Notes: generated from the letters alone by a model not told the origin. 64,000 bases of DNA from Saccharibacillus soli (GCA_002189105.1 NIOB01000001.1:930001-994000), one strand, 5' to 3'. Counted from the first letter of the stretch, positions 1-7,426 are shown. A program made the numbers and translations.

Positions 1-504
1 TTTTCGACGGGTGCTCTGATTGCCATGCGATTGTCGGCTCTCTATAAGCAGCGAATTGCTTCGCTAACGCTGCTGTCCACGCCTGTATTTCCGCTTCATC
101 CACCGGCCATCGCGCGAACGTTGATTCAGCCCAAGATGGTCGGTCAGTATATTCGCAACTTCTTCACCGTACCGCCCAAGGCTACCCGCGAGTTTTATCG
201 TATCGTCGATGAATCGCTGGAATGGTACGAAGATGCGACGGCTCCTGCGCTGGTCGTGCAGGGAGCACGCGATCATCTGGTGAAGCCGCGCAGTGGGCCT
301 TATCTTCATGAGCACCTGGGGTCTGTGCACAAACAGTTGCTGGTTCTCCCGAACAGTGGTCATCTGGTCTGTCATTCGGCGGATCAAGTGGAGCTGTTCG
401 ATACGGTGCTGGAACATCTCTTGAACGTCATGAGCGGACAGCCGATAGGGGAATCGATTCCGACAGCGGCTCCCGATTCGCGCGAGCAGCCCGAGATCAT
501 TTGA
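1..504 (+). CDS. alpha/beta hydrolase, C-terminal part (cut by window edge)
   Basis: The reading frame is open from base 1 and the start lies outside the window. The first visible residues are F-S-T-G, which fits the GxSxG nucleophile elbow of alpha/beta hydrolases with the serine codon at 4-6. The acid is likely the Asp of GARDHLV (codon at 271) and the base the His of NSGHLV (codon at 361), giving a full Ser-Asp-His triad. Order and spacing resemble carboxylesterase / monoacylglycerol-lipase-like enzymes of Bacillota (Est30 type). No signal peptide can be judged. The substrate cannot be named from sequence. A rho-independent terminator follows the stop. The family call is firm; the exact enzyme is not. 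Confidence 0.85.
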   Translation, partial: FSTGALIAMRLSALYKQRIASLTLLSTPVFPLHPPAIARTLIQPKMVGQYIRNFFTVPPKATREFYRIVDESLEWYEDATAPALVVQGARDHLVKPRSGPYLHEHLGSVHKQLLVLPNSGHLVCHSADQVELFDTVLEHLLNVMSGQPIGESIPTAAPDSREQPEII

Positions 505-524
505 ACGAGGACAGCCTGCCTTGA

Positions 525-567
525 AACGGAGCGAAGCCGGATTTATTTTGGCGTCGCTCCGTTTTTT
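525..567 (+). terminator. rho-independent terminator after the hydrolase
   Basis: An inverted repeat (AACGGAGCGA paired with TCGCTCCGTT, with further pairing towards the loop) is followed directly by a T run. It lies about 20 bases after the hydrolase stop. Confidence 0.8.
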
Positions 568-647
568 GCGGCAAAATGAAGAAGAATAGGAAAATGTGTG
601 CTTGGTCAATGCGTTGGAAGTGACCGGACAGCCCGCTCTTGAAGTCT

Positions 648-1337
648 ATGGTAAGCCAAATACGCAAAGAAATCGAGGAGACGATGAACGAAATCGAAGC
701 TTATAACGAGCCGTTTTTTTTGGAGAATTCCCAATTGCAGCCCCTGATCGAACGGAATCTGCATGAACTCGAACAGATTCGGATCCGCTGCGAACGCGAA
801 AATCTGGACCGAGCAGAGAGGTTTCACGTGTATGGAGACCAGCATAAAAAGCATATGCAAGCCGTCAAACAGCTGGACGCGGAGAGAGCCGAAAAAGAAC
901 TGTTGGATTACATCGCCATAAATCTGAAATCGGGTGAATGGACGCATTATGAATATTGGCTGAGACTTATCAACATTTTCCCTTCGCCACGTTATATCGA
1001 ATATTTGGTGGAGATTCTGAACTCGAAGAACAAGGATTACCTGCATTACTGGGCGATCGAGTATATCAAATACATGGAGCCGGAGATTTCCGATCCTTGG
1101 CTGCCCGAACTGAAAAAGTTGGCCGATCCGATCAATCCCGATTGGAGCGACGAAGAGGTCAAAAACTATTTTGAAATGCTGGCTTGGATGGACGAAGACG
1201 CGGAAGCTTTCTTTTTAACGCTGAAAAACTCCGAGAACCCAAGCGCCTCGCATCATGTCAATCTTTGGCTGGAAACGTACGAAGCGGACCGGCAAGAAGA
1301 CGAGGAAGATGAAGAAAACAAAAATATGAACGGCTAA
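648..1337 (+). CDS. hypothetical helical protein, possible HEAT-like repeats
   Basis: I do not recognise this protein by name. It has a charged, probably coiled-coil N-terminus (many E, R and K up to about residue 90). An alpha-helical middle follows, with short repeated segments around PSPRYIEYLVEIL and DYLHYWAIEYIKYM, spaced like HEAT or PBS-lyase repeats. The C-terminus is very acidic. No signal peptide or membrane helix is seen. The start is uncertain: the frame is open from a TTG at 639, an ATG lies at 648, and an ATG at 684 has GAGGAG only three bases upstream. It stands alone between two terminators, so it is probably monocistronic. Confidence 0.7.
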   Translation: MVSQIRKEIEETMNEIEAYNEPFFLENSQLQPLIERNLHELEQIRIRCERENLDRAERFHVYGDQHKKHMQAVKQLDAERAEKELLDYIAINLKSGEWTHYEYWLRLINIFPSPRYIEYLVEILNSKNKDYLHYWAIEYIKYMEPEISDPWLPELKKLADPINPDWSDEEVKNYFEMLAWMDEDAEAFFLTLKNSENPSASHHVNLWLETYEADRQEDEEDEENKNMNG

Positions 1338-1345
1338 AGCCTGAA

Positions 1346-1379
1346 GATCCGAATGTTTTCTGTTCGGATTCTTTTTTTG
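1346..1379 (+). terminator. rho-independent terminator
   Basis: ATCCGAA and TTCGGAT form a short stem followed by C and seven T residues, just after the stop codon of the upstream hypothetical gene. Confidence 0.75.
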
Positions 1380-1411
1380 TTTAATCTTCGTAACTTTTTG
1401 TTAATATCATA

Positions 1412-1440
1412 TTGATAATATCAAAAATGAATGGTATAGT
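1412..1440 (+). promoter_or_regulatory. sigma-A promoter with overlapping palindrome
   Basis: TTGATA at 1412-1417 and TATAGT at 1435-1440 are separated by exactly 17 bases, a near-consensus housekeeping promoter about 50 bases before the SPFH gene. The -35 box is also the left arm of the palindrome TTGATA-A-TATCAA (1412-1424), so a repressor could sit on it. The palindrome is seen; a regulator is inferred. Confidence 0.6.
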
Positions 1441-1489
1441 TTCGTTAAAGTCAAAATGACAATAACAAAAAGAAGGCGAGGAACTTTCC

Positions 1490-2524
1490 ATGTTCGGATT
1501 CCGATTTGCCAAATTTCAGCCCAGCGAGTATGTGATGAAGATCAAGAATGGACGAGTCGTCAAAGAAGGCGTCGGACTGGCATTCCATTATTATGCGCCT
1601 ACAACCTCGGTGGTCGTCGTTCCAGTCTCGTCGATCGATGTTCCGTTCATGTTTGACGAGATGACGAGCGATTACCAGAAGATCACTGTGCAGGGACAGC
1701 TGATCTACCGCATCGCCGAGTATCGCCGGATGACCGAAGTGCTGAACTACACGTATGACTTGCGTAAAAATCGCTATCTATCGGATGATCCGGCTCTGCT
1801 CAGTCAGCGCGTTGTCAACATCGTCAAGGTGCGGATCAAGCGTGGTCTTGCCCGCATGCCGCTGCGTGAAGCGATCCAGGCCAGTGAAGCCCTGGCTCAG
1901 AGTATGCGCCGGGAGCTTGCCAGCGATGAAGAACTGGCTGCGCTGGGCGTTGAATTGATGGGGCTGTCGATTCTGGCAATTCTCCCTAACAAAGATACGA
2001 TGCGGGCGCTGGAAGCGAAGGCTCGGGAAGAGATCTTGCAGGATGCGGATGAAGCCTTGTATCGCCGCCGTAACGCTTCGATTGAGCAGGAGCGATCGGT
2101 GAAGGAGAACGAATTGAATACCGAGATCGCCGTGGAGACCAAGAAGCGCCAGATCCGCGAGACGCAGTTGAACGCAGAACGTGCCGTTAAACAGAAAAGA
2201 CACGAGATGGAAGAAGAACAGCTGCGTTTTGACATCGATATGGAAGGGCGCAAGCAGGATCTGATCGGACTGGAAACGTCTAACCGCAAGACGGCAGCGG
2301 ATGCGAAGGCTTATGAATTGACCGCTGTGATGAAATCGCTGGAACATGTCGATCCACAGGTGCTTCAGGCGATGGCGAATATGGACATGAAACCGGATAA
2401 GCTGATTGCCCTGGCGTTCCGGGAACTGGCAGATAATGCAGGCAAGATTGGGCAGCTGAACATCACGCCGGATCTGCTGCAAGGGCTGATGGGCGAGCAG
2501 CCGAAGGGAGTCGGTCAGCGATGA
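1490..2524 (+). CDS. SPFH/Band 7 domain protein
   Basis: This 344-residue protein has a stomatin/prohibitin-like (SPFH) domain over roughly residues 10-170, with strand-rich segments and the helix LREAIQASEALAQSMRREL before ELGVELMGLSI-type strands typical of Band 7 proteins. A long charged coiled coil (about 180-285, rich in E, K, R and Q) follows, then a short C-terminal globular tail. No N-terminal membrane helix is seen, so membrane contact, if any, would be peripheral or oligomeric. The start is fixed by AAGGCGAGG about 8 bases upstream. The stop overlaps the next start (ATGA at 2521-2524), so both proteins are probably made in fixed ratio. Scaffolding is the usual SPFH role; the partner here is inferred from coupling. 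Confidence 0.85.
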   Translation: MFGFRFAKFQPSEYVMKIKNGRVVKEGVGLAFHYYAPTTSVVVVPVSSIDVPFMFDEMTSDYQKITVQGQLIYRIAEYRRMTEVLNYTYDLRKNRYLSDDPALLSQRVVNIVKVRIKRGLARMPLREAIQASEALAQSMRRELASDEELAALGVELMGLSILAILPNKDTMRALEAKAREEILQDADEALYRRRNASIEQERSVKENELNTEIAVETKKRQIRETQLNAERAVKQKRHEMEEEQLRFDIDMEGRKQDLIGLETSNRKTAADAKAYELTAVMKSLEHVDPQVLQAMANMDMKPDKLIALAFRELADNAGKIGQLNITPDLLQGLMGEQPKGVGQR

Positions 2525-3534
2525 GCTTCTTTGGCAGAGGCAGATCGGATTCGCCGAATCAACGGGCATCGCAAGCAGGTGGGATTGGTCCCGAGACCGA
2601 GACAAAGATTGTGTTAATCAAGCGCCGCACCCGGCTTGAAGAACTGGTGATCCGTTACAACACGATTCAGCAGGCACAATTTTATGTGGAGCGGTTGGGG
2701 GCGGATTTTGGCGATTATATACGGGAAGACCGCGTTTATCGATCAGCCCTGCATCAAGCCGTGGAGACGCTGGGGATGATTGGGCGCGTGCAGGAAGTGG
2801 AGCGTGAACACGTCTCCAACTTTATCTTCGGTGAACGTGATGTAGTGGTTGTGCTGGGTCAGGATGGTCTGGTAGCGAATACGTTAAAATATGTGACGCA
2901 TCAGCCGCTGATCGGGGTCAATCCTGACCCACAGCGCTGGGATGGGGCTTTGCTTCCCTTTACAGTGGGCGAATTGTCGGCAGTAGTCAGCGATCTGCTG
3001 CGTGACAAGCGGCCGATCAAGGAAGTGCGGTTGGCTCAGGCGGAGTTGAACGATGGGCAGGTGCTGTATGCGGTCAACGATCTGTTCATCGGACGCCGCA
3101 CACATGTGTCGGCTCGTTATGAACTGCGGCTGAACGAGGCGGCAGAGCAGCAATCATCCAGCGGGATCATCGTATCCACGGGCATGGGTTCAACCGGCTG
3201 GCTGCGAAGTGTGCTGGCCGGTGCCGCAGGGATCGCCTCGGCTGCTGGAGGAGCGGATACATCGACGGCTTCGGCGCCTTCCTTTGATCCTTCATTTGGC
3301 TGGGACTCGCCCTACCTGTACTTCAGTGTGCGTGAGCCTTATCCCAGCCGGGCCACATCCGCCAATCTGGTATTTGGACGAATTGATGAGCGCAGCCCGC
3401 TGCGCGTGGTGTCGCAGATGCCGGAGAGCGGCGTCATCTTCAGCGATGGGGTGGAGGATGATTGCCTGGAGTTTGGTTCAGGTGTCGAGGCGTCAATTAC
3501 GGTTGCGGAGCGGCGGGGAAGATTGGCGGTGTAA
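2521..3534 (+). CDS. NAD-kinase-like (diacylglycerol/sugar kinase fold) protein
   Basis: This 337-residue protein belongs to the NAD-kinase-like superfamily. It carries GQDG (near residue 120) in place of the canonical GGDG, keeping the catalytic Asp. It also has STGMGSTGW (near residue 220), matching the TPTGSTAY nucleotide-binding loop of NAD kinases. An extra N-terminal stretch of about 90 residues precedes the catalytic core. There is a small Ala/Ser/Gly-rich insertion after the second motif (AGIASAAGGADTSTASAP). The start overlaps the stop of the SPFH gene. Because GGDG is altered, I would not assign NAD kinase activity; the fold is clear but the substrate is unknown. Confidence 0.75.
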   Translation: MSFFGRGRSDSPNQRASQAGGIGPETETKIVLIKRRTRLEELVIRYNTIQQAQFYVERLGADFGDYIREDRVYRSALHQAVETLGMIGRVQEVEREHVSNFIFGERDVVVVLGQDGLVANTLKYVTHQPLIGVNPDPQRWDGALLPFTVGELSAVVSDLLRDKRPIKEVRLAQAELNDGQVLYAVNDLFIGRRTHVSARYELRLNEAAEQQSSSGIIVSTGMGSTGWLRSVLAGAAGIASAAGGADTSTASAPSFDPSFGWDSPYLYFSVREPYPSRATSANLVFGRIDERSPLRVVSQMPESGVIFSDGVEDDCLEFGSGVEASITVAERRGRLAV

Positions 3535-3566
3535 TGTCGTGAGTCGAATAGAGCGGACGTGCTTTA

Positions 3567-3824
3567 TCAGGAAGCGGCATATAGATTCCAAAGTCCTGTA
3601 ATCGATGCCAGGAAACAGGCGATTGAAGCGACGAGATACAATAGTGGTTTTGCCTGTAAGCCACTACTACTAGCGTCTTGCTTACTCTGGATAAAAGAAA
3701 CTAGCAGCAGAATACTCATGGAAAACATCATTCCAATAAGAAATTTGATGGAATAAAAAGAAAAAATAAAAAATAAAGAAAAAAAACAATAAAATACGAT
3801 CTGAATAGACTTGGTTATTTTCAA
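3567..3824 (-). CDS. small integral membrane protein, possible immunity protein
   Basis: This is an 85-residue AT-rich gene read from a TTG start. GGAGGT lies seven bases upstream on the minus strand, which makes the start convincing. The protein is almost wholly hydrophobic: a long segment over about residues 8-45 (one or two helices, rich in F, I, L and S), a short polar loop with SKQDASSSG, and a second segment at about 60-80. I do not recognise a named family. It lies downstream of, and on the same strand as, the broken secreted bacteriocin-like gene. That layout matches bacteriocin-immunity pairs, but the role is inferred from position only. No clear terminator separates it from the convergent NAD-kinase-like gene. 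Confidence 0.55.
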   Translation of the reverse strand: MKITKSIQIVFYCFFSLFFIFSFYSIKFLIGMMFSMSILLLVSFIQSKQDASSSGLQAKPLLYLVASIACFLASITGLWNLYAAS

Positions 3825-3855
3825 ACTTTATACCTCCCATATGATTTGATCGAAG

Positions 3856-3898
3856 AATCTGAAGAGCACATTTTATAGAATAGTGTGCTCTCCAGATT
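3856..3898. repeat. 15-bp inverted repeat between two minus-strand genes
   Basis: The arms 3856-3870 and 3884-3898 pair over 15 bases with one mismatch and a 13-base loop. On the minus strand it falls just after the broken gene and before the small membrane gene, with no U run. It may therefore act as a processing or attenuation hairpin rather than a full terminator. Confidence 0.6.
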
Positions 3899-4046
3899 TC
3901 TTCTTTACATACTTGCTAGTATAGATGAAGCATTTCTCATTGCTTCAACTCCCGATTTTTGAGCACTATATATTGCATAAGCTGAAGCTGAGCTGCCTAT
4001 CAATCCTAAAACGACAGTAGGGATGGCAGCAATTCCTGAAGCAATC

Positions 4047-4074
4047 AAAGTCGAGCAAGCAAAGTCGAGCAAGC
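4047..4074. repeat. perfect 14-bp tandem duplication
   Basis: AAAGTCGAGCAAGC occurs twice head to tail (4047-4060 and 4061-4074). Deleting one copy joins two open frames of the broken secreted gene, so this is a recent disrupting event. Confidence 0.95.
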
Positions 4075-4505
4075 AATGTTGATATCTGTTCTGGCGTCAG
4101 CAACTCGATAAGCATACATTTTAAAATCGCTTACTTTTGCACTTGGAAAAGCCCACTTGCTGCGATAAGTCCCTTGAGCATGATCCATAAACAAATCAGC
4201 ATCTGACCAAGTTTCCATCTAAGTTATTTGCAGCTGCCAAGGACATTTCTGAAGGTTTAAAGTTCACTAGATTTTCTTGTGACATTGATGTATAGGATGT
4301 TTCTAATTCTTTATCAGAGAGTTTTTTTCCATTGATATAGTAATCTCCATCATCGGTCACCAAGATTTCTGTCGTTGTCGTTTCATTTGGGAACAATTTT
4401 TTGTATTTTTCTTCGTTTTTTGAAAAGTTATATCTATATGTCTCTACCAATGTTGTTTGTTGACCTTGTTCAGTATCTTCTACACGCACTTTCGCTTCAA
4501 TATAT

Positions 4506-4533
4506 TTAGTACCAACCACTTAGTACCAACCAC
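4506..4533. repeat. perfect 14-bp tandem duplication
   Basis: TTAGTACCAACCAC occurs twice head to tail (4506-4519 and 4520-4533). Deleting one copy restores the reading frame across NVVGTK and YIEAKV of the broken secreted gene. It differs in sequence from the other 14-bp duplication in the same gene. Confidence 0.95.
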
Positions 4534-4739
4534 ATTGTACTCGCCATCCCTTATATCTTCTTGAAGATTATAAGTGACTGGATCCGCTTCCTTAAAGTTT
4601 CCCTCTGCAAATACAGGTACAGAAAATGCAGTAAACATAGAGATAGATAACAGTATTAAAGTTGTTCTCTTCAAAATGTTCATTTCCTTCCTCCCCATTG
4701 ATATTTTAATTTTTGTCAAAATGAATCCCTCCTAACAAG

Positions 4740-5100
4740 CTTATTTAATTACAAGGAGAATATATCGAAGCATTGTGACCTCATAAATAAAGAAAACGTT
4801 TTTTAACATATTTTATTTATTTATGTATTTTATGAGAATTTTATATTTAGATTAATGATTTTAAATCGATTGATCTATTCGTAATAAAAAGCATACTTCT
4901 TGAAAGCTAGTGGACTTAGTTGACTTAGATCTTCCAAGAAGATTTTTTAACTTTAGAAACGTAATTCTTCTTTGTCACTTGTATTGACATTCATTTTATT
5001 TACCTTTACAGCTTTTTTAAAAGATTTTGGGTATATATGGAGTATCCCTATCCCAGAGATTTTCAACAGCAGCCTGTGACTTTCTCAATGAAATAGAGAT
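4740..5100. other. AT-rich intergenic stretch without a gene
   Basis: No convincing coding frame is seen. The stretch holds the upstream region of the broken gene (minus) and of the 5125 gene (plus). A TTGACA at 4984-4989 could be a -35 box for the plus gene, but the hexamer 17 bases on (TACAGC) is poor. It also holds a hairpin at 4896-4948, listed separately. Confidence 0.6.
4896..4948. terminator. isolated bidirectional terminator-like hairpin
   Basis: CTTCTTG and CAAGAAG form the stem, followed by a T run on the plus strand and a T-rich tract on the minus strand. No gene ends nearby, so it may be a relic of a lost gene in this AT-rich island. The loop carries a GACTTAG direct repeat. Confidence 0.45.
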
Positions 5101-5124
5101 CGATCCAGAGAAGGGAGAGCGTCC

Positions 5125-5829
5125 ATGAAGGAAAGAGAAAAGATTCAAATTTATGTGTTATTGAAGTTTGGCGAACGAGCATTTATGGAGAAATTCCAGC
5201 GTGGACAGCTCCATTTTCAGTGCTTGAGTGCTTTTAAAAGCGAAGAACCCGATGAGAGTGGGCGCAATGATCCGTTTGAAGCGGCTTCTGCTATTTATAA
5301 TCCGGGCAGTTATAAAGTGTATGTAGGCGGGAAACCGCTGGAGGATGTGGAAGGTCCCATTGTGCTTCAGGAGAATGAGGCGGACCGGCAGTATTCGCTC
5401 AGTCTGCACGGTATCACCAGTGAGACGGTGCAGCGTCACGTTAAAGGGAATGAACGTCATCTGATCCATCCGCAGAATGAAAAATTTGGTGGGTATGCGG
5501 TAGCGATCACCAATCCAAAAGCGTTCAAGGAACGGATTGACGAAGCCTGCCGCAAACAGGGATTCGGACTGCGTGAAGGATTGGTCGCCTATCATGAAGT
5601 AGAGAGCTTCGGCGGCCGCTGGGGATACTTCCGCAAGCCCAAGGAATACGAATATCAATCCGAATATCGACTGCTGCTGGATCTGCAAACGAACAGCGAA
5701 GATTACATTCTGGAGATTGGCGACCTGTCCGACATCAGTGAAATCGGCCCCTATCGGGAGCTTATCCCCCGAATTCGGGTGAAAATCCGTGAAGAGGGCG
5801 GCGAACTGCCAGAAAGCGAAGAAGATTGA
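5125..5829 (+). CDS. hypothetical protein with EYQSEYRLLL-type motif
   Basis: This 234-residue soluble protein has no signal peptide or membrane helix. It starts with a strand-helix segment (IYVLLKFGERAFMEKF) followed by FQCLSAFKSEEPDESGRNDPFEA. It ends with the pattern RKPKEYEYQSEYRLLLDL and a strand-rich tail. This N-terminal 'F...G.L.F..L..F....D...D..E' plus C-terminal 'EY..Q.EYR' arrangement occurs in a loose group of uncharacterised bacterial proteins; no activity is known to me. The start at 5125 is set by AAGGGAGAG five bases upstream. It is separated from the next gene by a promoter, so it is likely monocistronic. Confidence 0.75.
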   Translation: MKEREKIQIYVLLKFGERAFMEKFQRGQLHFQCLSAFKSEEPDESGRNDPFEAASAIYNPGSYKVYVGGKPLEDVEGPIVLQENEADRQYSLSLHGITSETVQRHVKGNERHLIHPQNEKFGGYAVAITNPKAFKERIDEACRKQGFGLREGLVAYHEVESFGGRWGYFRKPKEYEYQSEYRLLLDLQTNSEDYILEIGDLSDISEIGPYRELIPRIRVKIREEGGELPESEED

Positions 5830-5852
5830 GAAGCTGTGCAAAAAGGCGGGAC

Positions 5853-5881
5853 TCGACAAAAGAACATATGTTCGATATACT
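5853..5881 (+). promoter_or_regulatory. promoter containing a LexA/DinR-like SOS box
   Basis: TCGACA (5853-5858) and TATACT (5876-5881) are 17 bases apart. The spacer contains AGAACATATGTTCG (5861-5874), a 13/14 match to the Bacillus DinR box CGAAC-RNRY-GTTYG with only the first base differing. Repressor binding there would block the polymerase, so the downstream small gene is probably SOS-regulated. Confidence 0.65.
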
Positions 5882-5898
5882 GAGAGGAGACCTTTTAC

Positions 5899-6195
5899 AT
5901 GGAGATGCATACTATGAATGATGAATTTCTGAAGGACCTCCACGAGCTGGAACGCAGCGACGAAGATCGCTCCAAGCTTCTGATGAAAGGGATCAAGAAA
6001 ACATTGGCTGAACGTCAGGCAGCAGGCCGACTGGAGCGTTGGTTCAACCGGAAGCGCAAAAGAAAAGTCGAAGCTTGGCATGCCGCGTCGCACGCGTCCC
6101 AATCCAAAGATCCCGAACCGAAGCCAGAGGAGCGGCAGGCTCCCTTGAAAGAGAACACTTATCGTGAGAACCGATACGAGACGAGAACCGAATAA
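5899..6195 (+). CDS. small hypothetical protein, likely SOS-regulated
   Basis: This 98-residue, highly charged protein is not recognised. The N-terminal half is acidic and helical (FLKDLHELERSDEDRSKLL); the middle is strongly basic (RWFNRKRKRKVEAW), a plausible nucleic-acid contact; the tail is polar and disordered. It lies behind a promoter carrying a LexA/DinR-like box. AGAGGAG precedes the ATG at 5899. If transcription begins about seven bases past the -10 box, that site would be partly lost. The ATG at 5914 (MNDEFLKDL) with GGAG nine bases upstream would then be the true start. A terminator follows at 6242. A damage-response role is inferred from the operator only. Confidence 0.7.
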   Translation: MEMHTMNDEFLKDLHELERSDEDRSKLLMKGIKKTLAERQAAGRLERWFNRKRKRKVEAWHAASHASQSKDPEPKPEERQAPLKENTYRENRYETRTE

Positions 6196-6241
6196 GAAAC
6201 CGATAAGCATCCGATTCGTGTCAGGCACGCATAGGGGAACG

Positions 6242-6282
6242 GCATCCTTTCCGTCACGAGCGGATGGGATGCTTATTTTTTT
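6242..6282 (+). terminator. rho-independent terminator
   Basis: GCATCC pairs with GGATGC, with inner CCG/CGG pairing, followed by TTATTTTTTT. It ends the small gene at 5899-6195. Confidence 0.75.
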
Positions 6283-6449
6283 GGGTCGCGTCGATCTGGC
6301 CCTCAGCGTCTTGGGCAAGAACGTGAAGAAGAATGGATTGACGTTTCATTTTTTGCGTCGGCTGACGTATGATGGAAAAGAAGTCGGCGGAAGCGGACAG
6401 GACGACCGTTCCGCCGCAGATTTTACGATTGCGGGAGGATGATCGACAG

Positions 6450-7337
6450 ATGAGATTCGCCAATATCGAACGACATGGCACTTCAGCGGTTGCGCTGATT
6501 ACCGAAGAAGGACGGGCTGTACTGCTCAGTGCACTGGCTCCATGGCTGGAAGGTTGGACATTTCCGCCCGCGTCCACGGATGAGCTGATTGCCGCACCGC
6601 AAAAAGTGAAGGAGATTACCGAGGCCTGGCAGCGGGCAGCAGCCGAGGGAGCGGAGCTGGTCACGGAAGATGAGGTGACTTTCCTGCCTGCGGTGCTGAA
6701 TCCGGGCAAGCTGATCTGCATCGGGCTGAATTACAAGCGCCATGCGGAAGAGACGGGGATGCCGCTGCCTGAGAAACCGGTCGTGTTTGGCAAGTTCGCG
6801 GATTCATTGACGGCGCATGGAAGCGTCGTTCCTTATCCCAAGGCGACCCGCAGGCTGGATTATGAAGCAGAGCTGGCGATTGTCATCGGACGCACGGCTG
6901 TCAATGTAACGGAGGAAGAGGCCCTGGATTATGTGTTCGGCTACTGCTGCGCGAACGACCTCTCGGCACGTGATCTTCAGGGACAATCCAGCCAGTGGCT
7001 GCTCGGCAAGACGGGCGAAGGGTTTGCGCCGCTGGGTCCATTTATCGTGCCTGCGGGCGAGATTCCCGATCCGAACGCCCTCAAGATCGGTACGCGGGTA
7101 AACGGCATCATCGTTCAGGATTCCCATACGTCGGATATGATCTTCTCCTGCCGGGAACTAATCTCGTTCCTCTCGCAGCATATGAAGCTGCGTCCCGGCG
7201 ACGTCATCCTGACCGGAACGCCGGAAGGCGTCATTCTCGGCAAACCCAAAGAAGAGCGGGTCTGGCTGAAACCGGGCGACGAGATGACGATCTTCGTCGA
7301 AGGGCTGGGCGAGCTGACGAACGTCATCGGCGACTAA
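6450..7337 (+). CDS. fumarylacetoacetate hydrolase family protein
   Basis: This 295-residue member of the FAH superfamily comprises metal-dependent hydrolases or decarboxylases acting on acyl-pyruvates and related oxo-acids. A divergent N-terminal domain of about 70 residues precedes the catalytic core. The core begins LICIGLNYKRHAEE and carries DYEAELAIVIG (metal-binding acids), the ANDLSARDLQ loop, KTGEGFAPLGPF, and GDVILTGTPEG near the C-terminus. The frame is open further upstream to 6369. The ATG at 6450 is chosen because GGAGG lies 11 bases before it and the family normally begins with MRF/MKL. The exact substrate cannot be told from the sequence. It ends at a shared terminator. Confidence 0.9.
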   Translation: MRFANIERHGTSAVALITEEGRAVLLSALAPWLEGWTFPPASTDELIAAPQKVKEITEAWQRAAAEGAELVTEDEVTFLPAVLNPGKLICIGLNYKRHAEETGMPLPEKPVVFGKFADSLTAHGSVVPYPKATRRLDYEAELAIVIGRTAVNVTEEEALDYVFGYCCANDLSARDLQGQSSQWLLGKTGEGFAPLGPFIVPAGEIPDPNALKIGTRVNGIIVQDSHTSDMIFSCRELISFLSQHMKLRPGDVILTGTPEGVILGKPKEERVWLKPGDEMTIFVEGLGELTNVIGD

Positions 7338-7426
7338 GCGAGACGTTTCCGTAAGCTGGGCGAAGCTCGATTCGGCTTGGGATCGAGTTCGTGCGGTGTT
7401 CGCCGCCCCTGAAGCTGAACCGCGAC

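Larger units (their letters stand above)
3905..4683 (-). pseudogene. broken secreted bacteriocin-like gene (three frame disruptions)
   Basis: Read on the minus strand, an ATG at 4683 behind GGGGAGG opens a good Sec signal peptide (MNILKRTTLILLSISMFTAF, ending SVPVFA). A TTG at 4719 behind AGGAGG is an alternative start. The frame is lost at a 14-bp tandem duplication (4506-4533), shifts again by one base near 4212, and breaks at a second 14-bp duplication (4047-4074). Removing 14, 14 and 1 bases restores exactly 250 codons (249 residues), ending at the stop at 3905-3907. The restored product has a polar, Glu/Thr-rich middle and ends in an Ala/Gly/Ser-rich hydrophobic stretch (IASGIAAIPTVVLGLIG then SSASAYAIYSA). 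That layout is like large secreted bacteriocins such as geobacillin 26, although I cannot confirm homology. The gene is AT-rich unlike its neighbours, which suggests transfer. Confidence 0.75.

Noticed and set aside
6338-6373. Promoter TTGACG with TATGAT before the FAH-family gene
   Set aside because: The spacing would be 24 bases, too long for a sigma-A promoter.
6164-6442. 92-codon frame between the small SOS-box gene and the FAH gene
   Set aside because: It spans the terminator at 6242-6282 and lacks a ribosome-binding site.
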